Below the pieces are notes generated by a model. That model saw only the letters and a list, made by a program, of their open reading frames with translations, was not told the DNA's origin and ran no database searches. From Akkermansiaceae bacterium (GTDB lineage: Bacteria; Verrucomicrobiota; Verrucomicrobiia; Verrucomicrobiales; Akkermansiaceae): a stretch of 64,000 bases of DNA. Location of the stretch: NCBI GenBank assembly GCA_905181965.1, contig CAJIZY010000003.1:154717-218716 (forward strand), in the 5' to 3' direction. The stretch's first letter is position 1; each line of letters opens with the position of its first letter. Shown here piece by piece: positions 10,901 through 19,357 of this stretch. The position numbers were made by a program, and so were the translations under genes.

Positions 10901-11552
10901 GCTCCTCTTCACTCGCAAACTGCCTTTGCTCACCAAAAGACTCGGCCAGCAATCCCTTTCGTAAAACCGGGTCAGGCGAAACTGCCATCACATCATCGAG
11001 GGAAATCCCATGAACCGAAATCCGATCTTTGGTAAGCAACTCAGCCCGGCGACCATAAGTAAATGCTCGATAGCGCTTCTCATTTACCGTCACAAAACGC
11101 TCCTCATCCGGTGCCCTTACCGGCCGAACAAATCCACCAGTATAGCAACTTACCACGCGCTCAAATTCTCCTGCATCAGAAATCGAAACCTCTAGCAACT
11201 CACTAATTTCTTCCGGAAGCCCTACTCGACCCTCATTCGAAATCGCTCTCTCCAAAGCCTCTCTCGGATTAGTCCTAATTAAGTGTTTCATTGTCACCCT
11301 CCGCTCTCGAGCAAGAATCAAGCCTTCATCCAAATCAATCCGCACGTCAGATTTGCGATACGATTTCAACCACTCCTGAAATTCTTCCGGCGCCTCCCAA
11401 ACAAGATCAATCTTTTCAAAATGCCCTTCCTTTTGAATCTGCTGACCTGCTTTTGCCTCTTCATACTGGGACTCCACAGGTCGTCGATTCAACCACACCA
11501 GACACACCAATAGAACTGGCATTCCGACACAGATCAATCGCACTGGTTTCAT
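7893..11552 (-). CDS. Secreted metzincin-type zinc metalloprotease, N-terminal part (frameshifted)
   Basis: The product begins with an N-terminal hydrophobic signal or anchor (MKPVRLICVGMPVLLVCLVW). The ATG at 11552 is chosen over an upstream in-frame start at 11600 because the signal begins there. The zinc motif HEFGHNLGLSH at about residues 386-396 fits HExxHxxGxxH, and SVMSAQ some 50 residues later is a plausible Met-turn, so this is a metzincin close to the gametolysin-like M11 group. Downstream are a galactose-binding-like module with YDDGFVAYLNG, a PKD domain (SDPDGDALAYAWDYD), a carboxypeptidase regulatory-like domain (SGRVLQGGLPVAGARV) and a second module with KRDDGVRVFLNG. The frame then runs into out-of-phase residues and stops at 7893. 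It should degrade proteins or glycoproteins outside the cell. Confidence 0.85.
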   Translation of the reverse strand: MKPVRLICVGMPVLLVCLVWLNRRPVESQYEEAKAGQQIQKEGHFEKIDLVWEAPEEFQEWLKSYRKSDVRIDLDEGLILARERRVTMKHLIRTNPREALERAISNEGRVGLPEEISELLEVSISDAGEFERVVSCYTGGFVRPVRAPDEERFVTVNEKRYRAFTYGRRAELLTKDRISVHGISLDDVMAVSPDPVLRKGLLAESFGEQRQFASEEELDFYIAKTVADENVPGPAVVRASESLIAESTWTEGSKRILYLRVRFADQDLGYEPVSLATAQSHQDDVAEHYRIASYGKLNVTTVFPDVITLAENKSGYVEQGLGKMMDEARAAAIILGESKGLDWDYRNYDFYTIISDGGIGGYAGIAQVGGRKSHHQKGYTSLRTSGHEFGHNLGLSHAYYNYTSDLSPRGATPSNGAGRIEYGHRFSVMSAQNGSDMNNPALPHFTVHEKWRLDWVTDSDIVDITTGDQSGTYRLYQNDDQDVTGLRAIRIPSGGLYPKYWLSYRTAWRQPNRNSDNDFLLNGILFNWSGSGGGTSTLLDMTPYSDEGSVGSGSTTRDNSDKWDAPLLIGRTYTDSESNVSVTPVARGGTAPNEYIDVHVHLATGNEVPLVGENDDCTAIVPDSLTATGTDWTALNFDDSGWPFSGLLGVGYDTNSNYLPYFGVDVRTSMRNNSESCYIRIPFNINEELDLANISSLKLRMRYDDGFVAYLNGVKIAEDNAPGSLEWDSGAARNRRDSLAEDYQEFIVDVGLAALVPGENVLAIHGLNNGSASSDFLIQPKLSAVFEGGTNRSPTVSLTANTLAVSVGQEVAFTANGSDPDGDALAYAWDYDIGNEFAPEGLNQANASRRWSRVGWYAVTVTCSDRKGGISRDRVLVKVGNPSSNGVVSGRVLQGGLPVAGARVSVEGSDQQSITMEDGTYLLAGLSTASQITIKAMQDGEVFQSSMAMPVTPRPDLEGVDFWGHRSVVPRAPTRVLTVTPRYTLSDVATPVQLTAQVWNNTQAESVFVPMGDTWNYLDTGVNPGTSWMDESFDDSAWASGVAELGYGDSQATVVSYGSNAADKHTTTWFRRRFSVTDVSEVSRLKLSVKRDDGVRVFLNGSEIARDNLTLGTVSSGTEAWNEISSTYEEILIHFAVDPELLVEGENILAAEIHQEDVDSGDLSFDLELSAARSLSMVSPTWAVNPAGASISIDGVFTASSPGSYTVMATFPMGWRLRR

Positions 11553-11625
11553 TAGTTGCTGGGAAGACTTATGTATAAACCTTCTTGAGGCCAAAAGCAA
11601 ATTCCGGCTCCCTTAAGTAAGGGGT

Positions 11626-12939
11626 CTAACGCTTGAAATGCCGGTCGGCAAAGCTCAAGTATTGTTCCCAATCATAGGCCGTGACTGCATGTGCCCCATT
11701 ACGGAGGTGATAGCCAATCGTGCCTTGGACTGGGGCGTTGGGTGCCGACATCTTTGGACTTGGCAAGCCGGTCTTCCCCAAAAGTTCATAGACAGGAGAA
11801 GCAGCGAGCGCAGCGAGAAATTCTCCTTTTGGATCAGCCCATTGATCCTGGGTGGCGCTTGCGACATAGAGAGGACGAGGAGCTACGAGCGCTAGCAGCA
11901 TGTGTTGATCGACTGGGAGGTCTTGTTCTCGATGGGCAAACTCTGCGTGATTCCTGCAGAACCAATAGCCAACGGGCTTGATCATGTGGTGAATCCTCTC
12001 ACCAAACTCACGGCGATAGAGCGCAGCTCCACCACATCCTGAGTTATTGCTGATCACAAGGCCAAAGCGCTGATCCTGAGCCCCCGCCCAAAGGGCGGTT
12101 TTTCCAAGGCGCGAATGCCCTATGACTGCAACCTGTTTCGCATTAATAGCCGATTCAGATTCAATGAGGTAGTCAAGAATCCGCGAAAGACCCCATGCCC
12201 AAGCGCCAATCGCGCCCCATTCACCCGGATCGGGTTTTGATTGATCATCGCGGTAAAAGAGCGGGTGAATGCCATCGGTGAAATCGTGTTGGTAATTGTC
12301 TGGATCAATATCTCCGCAATAAGCGGTAGCAACAGCATAGCCCTTTTTTATAAGTCGTTCGATTTGCCAACGTTCGTGGTAGACCCCTCGAGTAGCCTCG
12401 GTCGCTCGGTTATTCTTAATTCCGATTTGAGACTTCCCCGCCATCCATCGAGGGTTAATTTGAATCTTTGAGTCAGCATGGACAGTCTGATTGCCATAAA
12501 AATTGAGGCCCATAAAACAGGGTGCTGGTTCATCTGCTTGGTTAGGGAGGTAGACAAGGAGATCGATCGACAACTGCTGCGCGTCATCAATGATGATCGA
12601 AATCTGCTTGCGAGTGGCACTTCCACTGAGTGCTTGTGGATCAGTATCAACAATTCGAGTTTGGAAAGGGCCAAGGTCTCTAGAAGGCGTTTTGCCATAG
12701 ATATGACTCTCAAGAAGAGCTTGAAGCTCAGGGCGTCGTTTTTCATACCAGTTCTTGACGAACTCAGGGCCCCTAAGGTCGGACTTCAGTAATTTCGGGA
12801 GCCGATATTCGGGCACTTCTGCCTCAACGTAGTTTGTGTCGGCTGGTTCGGCACCATTTAGAAACGAGAAGAGAGAGAGCAGGACGACAGAAAGCCTGAT
12901 GCTTGGGTTTCCTTCCAGTGACTTAATCCAACATATCAT
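11626..12939 (-). CDS. Glucuronoyl esterase, carbohydrate esterase family CE15
   Basis: CE15 enzymes cleave the ester between glucuronic acid on a polysaccharide and an alcohol, classically a lignin alcohol. The 437-residue protein has a hydrophobic signal near residues 15-30 and an alpha/beta-hydrolase fold. The nucleophile S276 lies in GHSRLGK, the family block SNNSGCGGAALYRR follows at 297-310, LPVDQHMLLALVAPRPLYV at 341-359, and the catalytic histidine H417 in GAHAVTAYDW. Fungal enzymes have GCSR; GHSR is common in bacterial members. It is separated from the upstream end of the protease gene by 73 bases on the same strand. In marine bacteria the natural substrate may be an algal or plant uronate ester rather than lignin; that is inference. 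Confidence 0.92.
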   Translation of the reverse strand: MICWIKSLEGNPSIRLSVVLLSLFSFLNGAEPADTNYVEAEVPEYRLPKLLKSDLRGPEFVKNWYEKRRPELQALLESHIYGKTPSRDLGPFQTRIVDTDPQALSGSATRKQISIIIDDAQQLSIDLLVYLPNQADEPAPCFMGLNFYGNQTVHADSKIQINPRWMAGKSQIGIKNNRATEATRGVYHERWQIERLIKKGYAVATAYCGDIDPDNYQHDFTDGIHPLFYRDDQSKPDPGEWGAIGAWAWGLSRILDYLIESESAINAKQVAVIGHSRLGKTALWAGAQDQRFGLVISNNSGCGGAALYRREFGERIHHMIKPVGYWFCRNHAEFAHREQDLPVDQHMLLALVAPRPLYVASATQDQWADPKGEFLAALAASPVYELLGKTGLPSPKMSAPNAPVQGTIGYHLRNGAHAVTAYDWEQYLSFADRHFKR

Positions 12940-13164
12940 CCAACCATCATACGATTCCTGATCGAAGGCACCATCGAAAATTAGACTTAAGAGGAGAGGC
13001 TCGATTGGATCAAAATCTCAGCAGGAAAACTGGCCGCGTGATCACCTTGTTCCCCCCATCTACCTTCCTTCCCTAATTTCCCAAATAACAATTTCAGCCT
13101 TCCAACCTTGAAAAGGATTCAACCTATTGACAGAAACACCCTCTCAACAAGAGTAAGCAACTTC

Positions 13165-14379
13165 ATGAAAGTCTTAAGCCAGTGGCTTTTCGCCGGTCTC
13201 ATCTTGACGAACTTCACCTTCGCCGAAGAAGGCAAAGGTCTTAACCCAACTCCTCTTTTCAATGGCAAGTCCCTGCAAGGATGGACTGCGCTTCCTGGAG
13301 GGACTTGGTCTGTTGAAAATGGCGCGATCGTAGGCCGAAGCCCCAAAAGTGAAAAACGACACGGAATGCTTTTGTCCGAAAAGCAATATTCTAATTTTGT
13401 GGTAACCGCAAAATTTCGGGTTTTATCGGGAGACAGTGGGTTTTATTTCCGCTCAGACCGGGTCAAAAGCAACGTAAGTGTCAACGGCTTCCAAGTAGAG
13501 ATCGACACATCTCAGGAAACTGGAGGCCTTTACGAGACAGGCGGACGAGCGTGGGTGAAAAAACCTGATCTCGAAGCCGTGAAAAAACGGGGCTACAAGG
13601 CCGGGGAGTGGACTAGCATGGAGCTCCGCGCGATTGGCCACGATATCGAAGTCAAAATTAACAACGTCCTTTCGGCTAAACTGACCAAGGACAAAGGCAG
13701 ACTTAAGGGCCACTTTGGACTCCAGCTCCATGGAGGACAAAAAATGCACGTCGAATACAAAGACATTAAAATCACTGAACTGATCGAAGAAGCTGGCTTT
13801 GTAGAATTGTTTAATGGGAAAGATCTCACCGGATGGCAAACCAATGGAAACTGGGTTGTCGAGAAGGACAATGTTGTCACCTTAAAACCTCGCCCCGGCG
13901 AAAGCGGGTGGCAGCGTTATCCCGATTACCTTACGACAAAACGTAAATACAAAAACTTTGTTCTCGATCTCGAATTTAAGTTCAACAAAAATGGAAACTC
14001 GGGGGTCTTCATGCGGATTGGCGATCTAGAAAATCACGTCGATCATGGTTTTGAAGTTCAGATTCTCGACACCCACGGGAAAAAGAAATTTGGGCACCAT
14101 GATTGTGGGGGAGTGATCCGAACATCTGCTCCTAAAAAAATGGCAGTTAAGCCAGCCGGAGAGTGGAACCGCTACACTATTACCCTAAACAGCAGTCAAC
14201 TTAAGGTCATCCTCAACGGTGACCTTATCCAAGATCTCGACTTGAGCCAATCCGCGATGAAGGATCGCCCGAATGAAGGATATATTAGCTTCCAAGACGA
14301 AGCAAAACGGATCTGGTATCGGATCTCCGGTGAGAGTCCAATTGGCCAAATTCCAATTAAAAAAAGCCTCCCCTTCTAA
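13165..14379 (+). CDS. Secreted double DUF1080 (3-keto-disaccharide hydrolase-like) protein
   Basis: From the ATG at 13165 the protein is 404 residues and opens with a clear signal peptide (MKVLSQWLFAGLILTNFTFA). A TTG at 13108 would place 19 polar residues ahead of it and is rejected. Two DUF1080 domains follow in tandem: one from about 30 (LFNGKSLQGWTAL) to 215, and one from about 218 (LFNGKDLTGWQTN) to 400, each with the NGxxLxGW opening, a NSGVFMRIG- or DSGFYFRS-type strand and an RYTITLN- or SMELRAIG-type strand. DUF1080 has a concanavalin-like fold; members hydrolyse 3-keto-glycosides, others may only bind sugar. Role in extracellular glycan processing is inferred. Confidence 0.88.
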   Translation: MKVLSQWLFAGLILTNFTFAEEGKGLNPTPLFNGKSLQGWTALPGGTWSVENGAIVGRSPKSEKRHGMLLSEKQYSNFVVTAKFRVLSGDSGFYFRSDRVKSNVSVNGFQVEIDTSQETGGLYETGGRAWVKKPDLEAVKKRGYKAGEWTSMELRAIGHDIEVKINNVLSAKLTKDKGRLKGHFGLQLHGGQKMHVEYKDIKITELIEEAGFVELFNGKDLTGWQTNGNWVVEKDNVVTLKPRPGESGWQRYPDYLTTKRKYKNFVLDLEFKFNKNGNSGVFMRIGDLENHVDHGFEVQILDTHGKKKFGHHDCGGVIRTSAPKKMAVKPAGEWNRYTITLNSSQLKVILNGDLIQDLDLSQSAMKDRPNEGYISFQDEAKRIWYRISGESPIGQIPIKKSLPF

Positions 14380-14483
14380 AGGCTTGATCCGCCTCTTAAT
14401 TCTCCTAGTTTGGCTCACCCTTGATCGAAGGCGAATTGTCTCCTCTTTCATCCAAAAGCAAACTCCTAACAATCAATCAATTC

Positions 14484-15431
14484 ATGAGAAGTAAACGCAT
14501 CGTCATTATTGGAACACGGACATGGGAGCTAACTTCCATTCACATGGAATATTTCGTTAACAACGATGCTAACATTGTCGGTATTTTGGAATCACCTACA
14601 GAGGGGATCACAACCACAACATCAGGTGGCAGCTCAAGCAAACCCATTCATGTGATCGCTGAAGAGCAAAACATCCCCATCGTTTGCGGTAAGCCCAAAG
14701 ATGATGGCATCATGGATCAAATGCGTGATTGGGCTCCGGATGTAATCGTCGTCATTGGGTATCAGTTCTTCTTACCAGACGAATTTCTCAATATCCCACC
14801 CATGGGCGTAGTGAACTTCCACACCTCTCTCCTACCCCGCCATTGTGGCAGACATCCAGGCTTCTGGACGATCTGGTATGGTGATGAGAAATCTGGTATG
14901 GCCGTTCACTTCATGGACTCTGGATTAGACACCGGTGAGATTGCCTATAAGTCGTATGTGCCGGTAGAAGATGGTGATACAGTCGATACGCTCTATGATC
15001 GAATCTGGAAAAATGATGAGCCTATGATCAAGCAGCTGCTCGATGATATTGAGACCGATACCATTCCTCGGACCCCCCAAGACAAAAGCCAATACACCTA
15101 CAACTATGTCCCCCATGAAAAAGATTTTGAACTCGATTTCAGACAAGACGCTCAGCTGTTAGTAAACAGACATTTAGTGAAGCCCTATAAGTCATACATC
15201 GTTCTTAACAGCAATCATTACCCAGTTTACGAATGCCAAGCGATTGATGAACCAACGACATCCCGTAACTTCAAGTTGAATACACCTTACGAATGTAATG
15301 GGAAATTGGTATATATGACACCAAACAAATGGCTTCAAATTGACCAGCTCATGCTCGAAGACAAACCTCATCCTGCGCTAGAACTTGCACAAGAGAAGGT
15401 CGGGGAAATCAGCATGATTAAAACGGGATAG
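14484..15431 (+). CDS. Formyltransferase-family protein (10-formyl-THF dependent, methionyl-tRNA formyltransferase-like fold)
   Basis: The 315-residue protein has a formyl_trans_N domain in its first 190 residues. The catalytic set of the family is visible: Asn and His in VVNFHTSLLPRHCGRHPG, and Asp in MDSGLDTGEIAYK. A C-terminal extension (about 205-315) resembles the OB-like C-terminal domain of such enzymes, with NGKLVYMTP. It could formylate an amino sugar nucleotide or act on another amine; true methionyl-tRNA formyltransferase is less likely since the C-terminal tRNA-binding features are not clear and no deformylase is adjacent. The ATG at 14484 is preferred over the open frame's first start at 14421 because MRSKRIVIIGTRT begins the Rossmann strand. 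Neighbours give no clue to the acceptor. Confidence 0.8.
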   Translation: MRSKRIVIIGTRTWELTSIHMEYFVNNDANIVGILESPTEGITTTTSGGSSSKPIHVIAEEQNIPIVCGKPKDDGIMDQMRDWAPDVIVVIGYQFFLPDEFLNIPPMGVVNFHTSLLPRHCGRHPGFWTIWYGDEKSGMAVHFMDSGLDTGEIAYKSYVPVEDGDTVDTLYDRIWKNDEPMIKQLLDDIETDTIPRTPQDKSQYTYNYVPHEKDFELDFRQDAQLLVNRHLVKPYKSYIVLNSNHYPVYECQAIDEPTTSRNFKLNTPYECNGKLVYMTPNKWLQIDQLMLEDKPHPALELAQEKVGEISMIKTG

Positions 15432-15485
15432 AGGATAAGACCCTTTCTCTCTGTCCGATCCGGTCTGACGAAGACGTTCCCCGCC

Positions 15486-16415
15486 ATGAGATTAGATCCC
15501 CAAGCGAGTGCTTTTCTTGCCGCTGTCGCGGAACTGAATTCACCAAAATATGAAGACCTCCCGGCCGACGAAGGCCGAGAGATCTTCGCAAATCTCTCCG
15601 ATTTTTTTGGCACCGGGCCGGAAGCTGCTTCCCAACAAGACACCGAGGTGCCAGGTGGCCCCAAACTGCGCCTCTACCGCGCAGCCGGTCAAGGACCGCA
15701 ACCGTGTGTAATGTATTTCCACGGTGGCGGCTGGGTGCTGGGGAATATTGAAACGCATGATACCTTGTGCCGTCGCATTTCTGCCCAAGCAGGTGTAACT
15801 GTCATTTCTGTCGAATATCGCCCGGCTCCTGATGACGTATTCCCCGCCGCGATCAATGATTGCTACGATGCAACGCGATACGTCTCGGATCACGCCTCAA
15901 CACTACAAATCGATCGGTCTCGTATCGCCGTAGCTGGAGACAGTGCGGGTGGCAATCTTGCTGCTGCAGTATCTCTCAAGGCACGCGACGAAGAAGCTCC
16001 GCCGATCCATTCTCAATGGTTAATTTATCCAATCACCGACGCCAACACAGAGACCGACAGTTACAGTAAATACGCTGATGATTACGGACTGACCAAGGAT
16101 CTTATGGCTTGGTTCTGGGATCAATACGTCCCTAACGTCGAGGAGCGGGGGCATCCACTTGCCAGTCCGTTACGCGCGGCATCTTTGAGTGGACTCCCTC
16201 CTACCTATTTGTTGAGCGCTGGCTACGATGTGCTCTACGACGAAGGCCAAGCCTATGCCGAGCGGTTGCGTCACGCCGGTCTTCCAGTCACCGAACAAGC
16301 TCACCCAACTATGTTGCACGGATTTCTGCATACCTCCGAACCCTTCGATGAAGCTGTCACTGCCATGTCCCAACTGACCTCTGCGATGAAAGGCTTCTTC
16401 GCCGCCGAAGACTGA
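15486..16415 (+). CDS. Alpha/beta hydrolase, hormone-sensitive lipase-like esterase
   Basis: The 309-residue protein has the oxyanion-hole motif HGGGW (79-83) and the nucleophile S153 in GDSAGG that define the hormone-sensitive lipase group (abhydrolase_3, bacterial esterase family IV). D248 in SAGYDVLYDEG and H278 in MLHGF complete the triad. There is no signal peptide, so it is likely cytoplasmic and acts on short-chain acyl or acetyl esters. It starts 54 bases after the formyltransferase stop and ends 71 bases before a secreted alginate-lyase-like fusion, all on the plus strand. It could deacylate imported oligosaccharides, but the substrate cannot be read from sequence. Confidence 0.88.
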   Translation: MRLDPQASAFLAAVAELNSPKYEDLPADEGREIFANLSDFFGTGPEAASQQDTEVPGGPKLRLYRAAGQGPQPCVMYFHGGGWVLGNIETHDTLCRRISAQAGVTVISVEYRPAPDDVFPAAINDCYDATRYVSDHASTLQIDRSRIAVAGDSAGGNLAAAVSLKARDEEAPPIHSQWLIYPITDANTETDSYSKYADDYGLTKDLMAWFWDQYVPNVEERGHPLASPLRAASLSGLPPTYLLSAGYDVLYDEGQAYAERLRHAGLPVTEQAHPTMLHGFLHTSEPFDEAVTAMSQLTSAMKGFFAAED

Positions 16416-16486
16416 TAGCCACTCGGCCTTTCCTCTGCAAATTTCTGCGTTTTAAATCAAGCTTTGGACCTTTAGGATGGCAAACT

Positions 16487-19207
16487 ATGAGCGCGACCTC
16501 TACCCGTCTCCTTTATACGATATTGCTGTTCGCCTCGATCATCAGCAAGACTTCTGCTGACAAAGCATTTATCCACCCGGGCCTTCTTCACTCCCGAGCT
16601 GATCTGGATCGTATGAAGGTTGCGGTGGCACAGAAGAGAACTCCAATTTTTGAGGGCTTCAAAGTGCTGTCAGCCAGCCCGCGGTCGCAGGCTAGCTACC
16701 GTAGACTAGGACCTTTTCCTGAAATCGGAAGATCTCCAACCATTCGTATGGGCGAAGCCAAAAGCGACGCGGAGGCCGCTTACCAAAATGCTTTGATGTG
16801 GACTATCACGGGCGAGCAGGCCCATGCCGATAAAGCGATTGAGATCATTAACTCCTGGGCCGGCTCACTTAAAAAAGTGACCGGGATCGATGGCGTCCTA
16901 GCAGCGGGACTGCAGGGCTTTAAGTTTGTCAACGCTGCCGAACTCCTCCGCCACACGAACTCTGGCTGGTCGGAAGAGGATGCCAAACGCTGCGAGAAGT
17001 GGCTCATGGACACTTGGCACCCCACCATCAAACACTACGCCCACTTCGCTAATGGCAATTGGGAAACCGCTGCCTTACAAACCAAGATGGCAATCGCCAT
17101 TTTCTGTAATGATCGTCAATTGTTTGAGGCGACTGTGCGATACGCGATCGCTGGAGCAGGCAACGGCAGCATCCCTCACACGATCGTCTACCCGAGTGGC
17201 CAATGTCAGGAATCCTCGCGTGCTCAACACTATGCACAGCTGGGATTGGGCTTATTAGGTTGCGCGGCCGAGGTCGCGTGGAACCAGGGCGTGGACCTCT
17301 ATGGCTGGAGAGATAATCGTATTCTTGCAGGTTTCGAATACTGCGCAAAGTATGGCCTTGGCGAGGATGTTGACTACCAGCCCTACCTCGACCGCACTGG
17401 TAAGTATGGAATCGGCGGGCGTAATAATCCTTACACCAAAATATCCCCCGCCAGTCGCGGTAACTTTTACCCGATCTTCGAGCGCCCGTTCAACCACTAC
17501 GTAAAACGCCGGAGAATCGAGGCGCCTTACTCCGCTCAAATCGTCACAAAGAAACGACCGGAGGGCCACAGTGGAGACCACATCGGGCTCGGCACGCTCA
17601 CTCACTGGAGACCACCATTCGAAACGGCCAAGACGACTAAACCACCCGGCATGCCAGCGGGCCTTATCGCTCGCACTACTCGCGAAGGAATTCGCATTAC
17701 TTGGGTGAGATGCGTAGAACCAGACAGCTGTGTCGATGCCCAAAGTTACACCGTGTATCGTTCAACAGACTCCAGCGGGCCCTACCAAAAAGTTGCCACT
17801 CAGCTTTCCTCCCCTACCTACCACGACACAAAGACAAAACCTAGAACACTCTACTTTTATACGATTACTGCCTCGAATGAAACCGGCACAAGTGCCAGCT
17901 CCGCAAAGCTCGCAGCGAGTTCAGGTTTGCCAGATGGTTTTATGAGCATGGATGTCGGCAAAGTGGGACTCCCCGGCTATAGCGAGTTTAATGGCAAAGC
18001 CTTCACCATGGAAGGTGAAGGCCATGATATCGGCGGCATAGATGACTCCTTCCATTTCGCCTACGCGCCAATGACTGGCGACGGAACAATCACCGCGCGT
18101 ATCATCAGACCAATGAGTTCGCAGTGGACAAAACCAGGCGTAATGATGCGCGAAACCCTCGATGCTGATTCGCGTCACGCATCGGTATTACTCATCCCAC
18201 ACTGGAGCGGCGCGCTGGTCACCCGGTCAAAAAAGGGAGGTGAAACGACCATCCACAAGGCGCGACATCTCGGCGAAAAGCATGTTATTAAAAAAAACCG
18301 TTTGAGCACGCCTTACTGGTTACGCCTGATTCGCTTCCGTAACCGCTTCACTGGCTACATGTCTTCAGATGGGTACAACTGGAAAGATCTTGGCTCTGCC
18401 GAGATTCCCATGGCACAAACTTTTTATGTAGGGCTACCCGCTTGTTCTCAACTCGACAAGGTCACTACTACCGTGACTTACGACCACGTTAGTATCCCAA
18501 CATGGCGAACCCCTCCCCCCAATGGCAAAGACAATCTGATCGGTGCTCGCCCCGAGCCACGCTGGCATAAAATCCCTTGGCTAGAAAGACACCGCGCCTT
18601 TAACGCGCGCGTGAAAAAGGGCAAGGTAGACTTACTGATGATCGGTGATTCGATCACCCATTGGTGGGACAAAGAAGGTGAGGCAGGTGGTAAAAAAATC
18701 TGGGACCAATATTACGCAAAACGCAATGCCGTGAATCTAGCGATCAGCGGTGATCGCACCGAGCATGTGTTGTGGAGATTGGAGAACGGAAACATCGACG
18801 GCATCTCGCCCAAGCTAGCCGTCCTAATGATCGGCACTAACAACCATAGTAGTAGCCCGCCCGAAGTTACGGCGCGCGACATTCGGCTAATCGTGGGAAA
18901 ACTAAGGATCAAGTTGCCGAAGACAAAAATTTTAGTGTTGGGGATTTTTCCGCGTGGCGGCAACGATGATGATACCGCAAGGCAAAAGAATATGAAGGTC
19001 AATAAACTCATCTCCAATATTGGCGATGAAGACGGAATGATACACTACCGAGATATCGGCGCGACCTTCCTCGACGGCCGCAGAATGAAAAGCGATCTCA
19101 TTCCCGACGGCGCGCATCCCAACCAGAAAGGATATGCAGCATGGGCAAAAGCGATGGAACCAATAGTTTCGAGTCTGCTCGGAGAGACCACACCCATAGG
19201 TAAATAG
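16487..19207 (+). CDS. Multidomain secreted protein: alginate-lyase-like, FN3, concanavalin-like and SGNH esterase domains
   Basis: The 906-residue product starts with a signal peptide (about 1-25). Residues 25-380 resemble the alginate_lyase (alpha/alpha toroid) family, with LLHSRADLDRMK, GQEHAD-like helices, NGNWETAALQTKMAIAIF and CQESSRAQHYAQLGLG, typical of this fold. A fibronectin type III domain spans about 388-485. A concanavalin-like region of the DUF1349/beta-xylosidase C-terminal type spans about 490-685 (SFHFAYAPMTGDGTITARI, VMMRETLD). The C-terminus is an SGNH hydrolase with GDSIT (about 719), GDRTEHVLWRL, GTNN and DGAHPN (about 871), so Ser, Gly, Asn and Asp/His are all present. 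One chain could thus cleave a uronate polymer and remove acyl groups. This architecture is unusual. Confidence 0.87.
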   Translation: MSATSTRLLYTILLFASIISKTSADKAFIHPGLLHSRADLDRMKVAVAQKRTPIFEGFKVLSASPRSQASYRRLGPFPEIGRSPTIRMGEAKSDAEAAYQNALMWTITGEQAHADKAIEIINSWAGSLKKVTGIDGVLAAGLQGFKFVNAAELLRHTNSGWSEEDAKRCEKWLMDTWHPTIKHYAHFANGNWETAALQTKMAIAIFCNDRQLFEATVRYAIAGAGNGSIPHTIVYPSGQCQESSRAQHYAQLGLGLLGCAAEVAWNQGVDLYGWRDNRILAGFEYCAKYGLGEDVDYQPYLDRTGKYGIGGRNNPYTKISPASRGNFYPIFERPFNHYVKRRRIEAPYSAQIVTKKRPEGHSGDHIGLGTLTHWRPPFETAKTTKPPGMPAGLIARTTREGIRITWVRCVEPDSCVDAQSYTVYRSTDSSGPYQKVATQLSSPTYHDTKTKPRTLYFYTITASNETGTSASSAKLAASSGLPDGFMSMDVGKVGLPGYSEFNGKAFTMEGEGHDIGGIDDSFHFAYAPMTGDGTITARIIRPMSSQWTKPGVMMRETLDADSRHASVLLIPHWSGALVTRSKKGGETTIHKARHLGEKHVIKKNRLSTPYWLRLIRFRNRFTGYMSSDGYNWKDLGSAEIPMAQTFYVGLPACSQLDKVTTTVTYDHVSIPTWRTPPPNGKDNLIGARPEPRWHKIPWLERHRAFNARVKKGKVDLLMIGDSITHWWDKEGEAGGKKIWDQYYAKRNAVNLAISGDRTEHVLWRLENGNIDGISPKLAVLMIGTNNHSSSPPEVTARDIRLIVGKLRIKLPKTKILVLGIFPRGGNDDDTARQKNMKVNKLISNIGDEDGMIHYRDIGATFLDGRRMKSDLIPDGAHPNQKGYAAWAKAMEPIVSSLLGETTPIGK

Positions 19208-19357
19208 GTAGCGCCATCTCAAGGATCAAACTTAGCAGCTTCACACAACCCTCAAGCAGATAGCGTAATCAAAGAAATTATTCTCCCGCCCCTTTAGCTC
19301 GAAAGAGGAAATCACCGAGGTCCGATTAATCGCCCGTTAGAAAATCACATCAATCAG

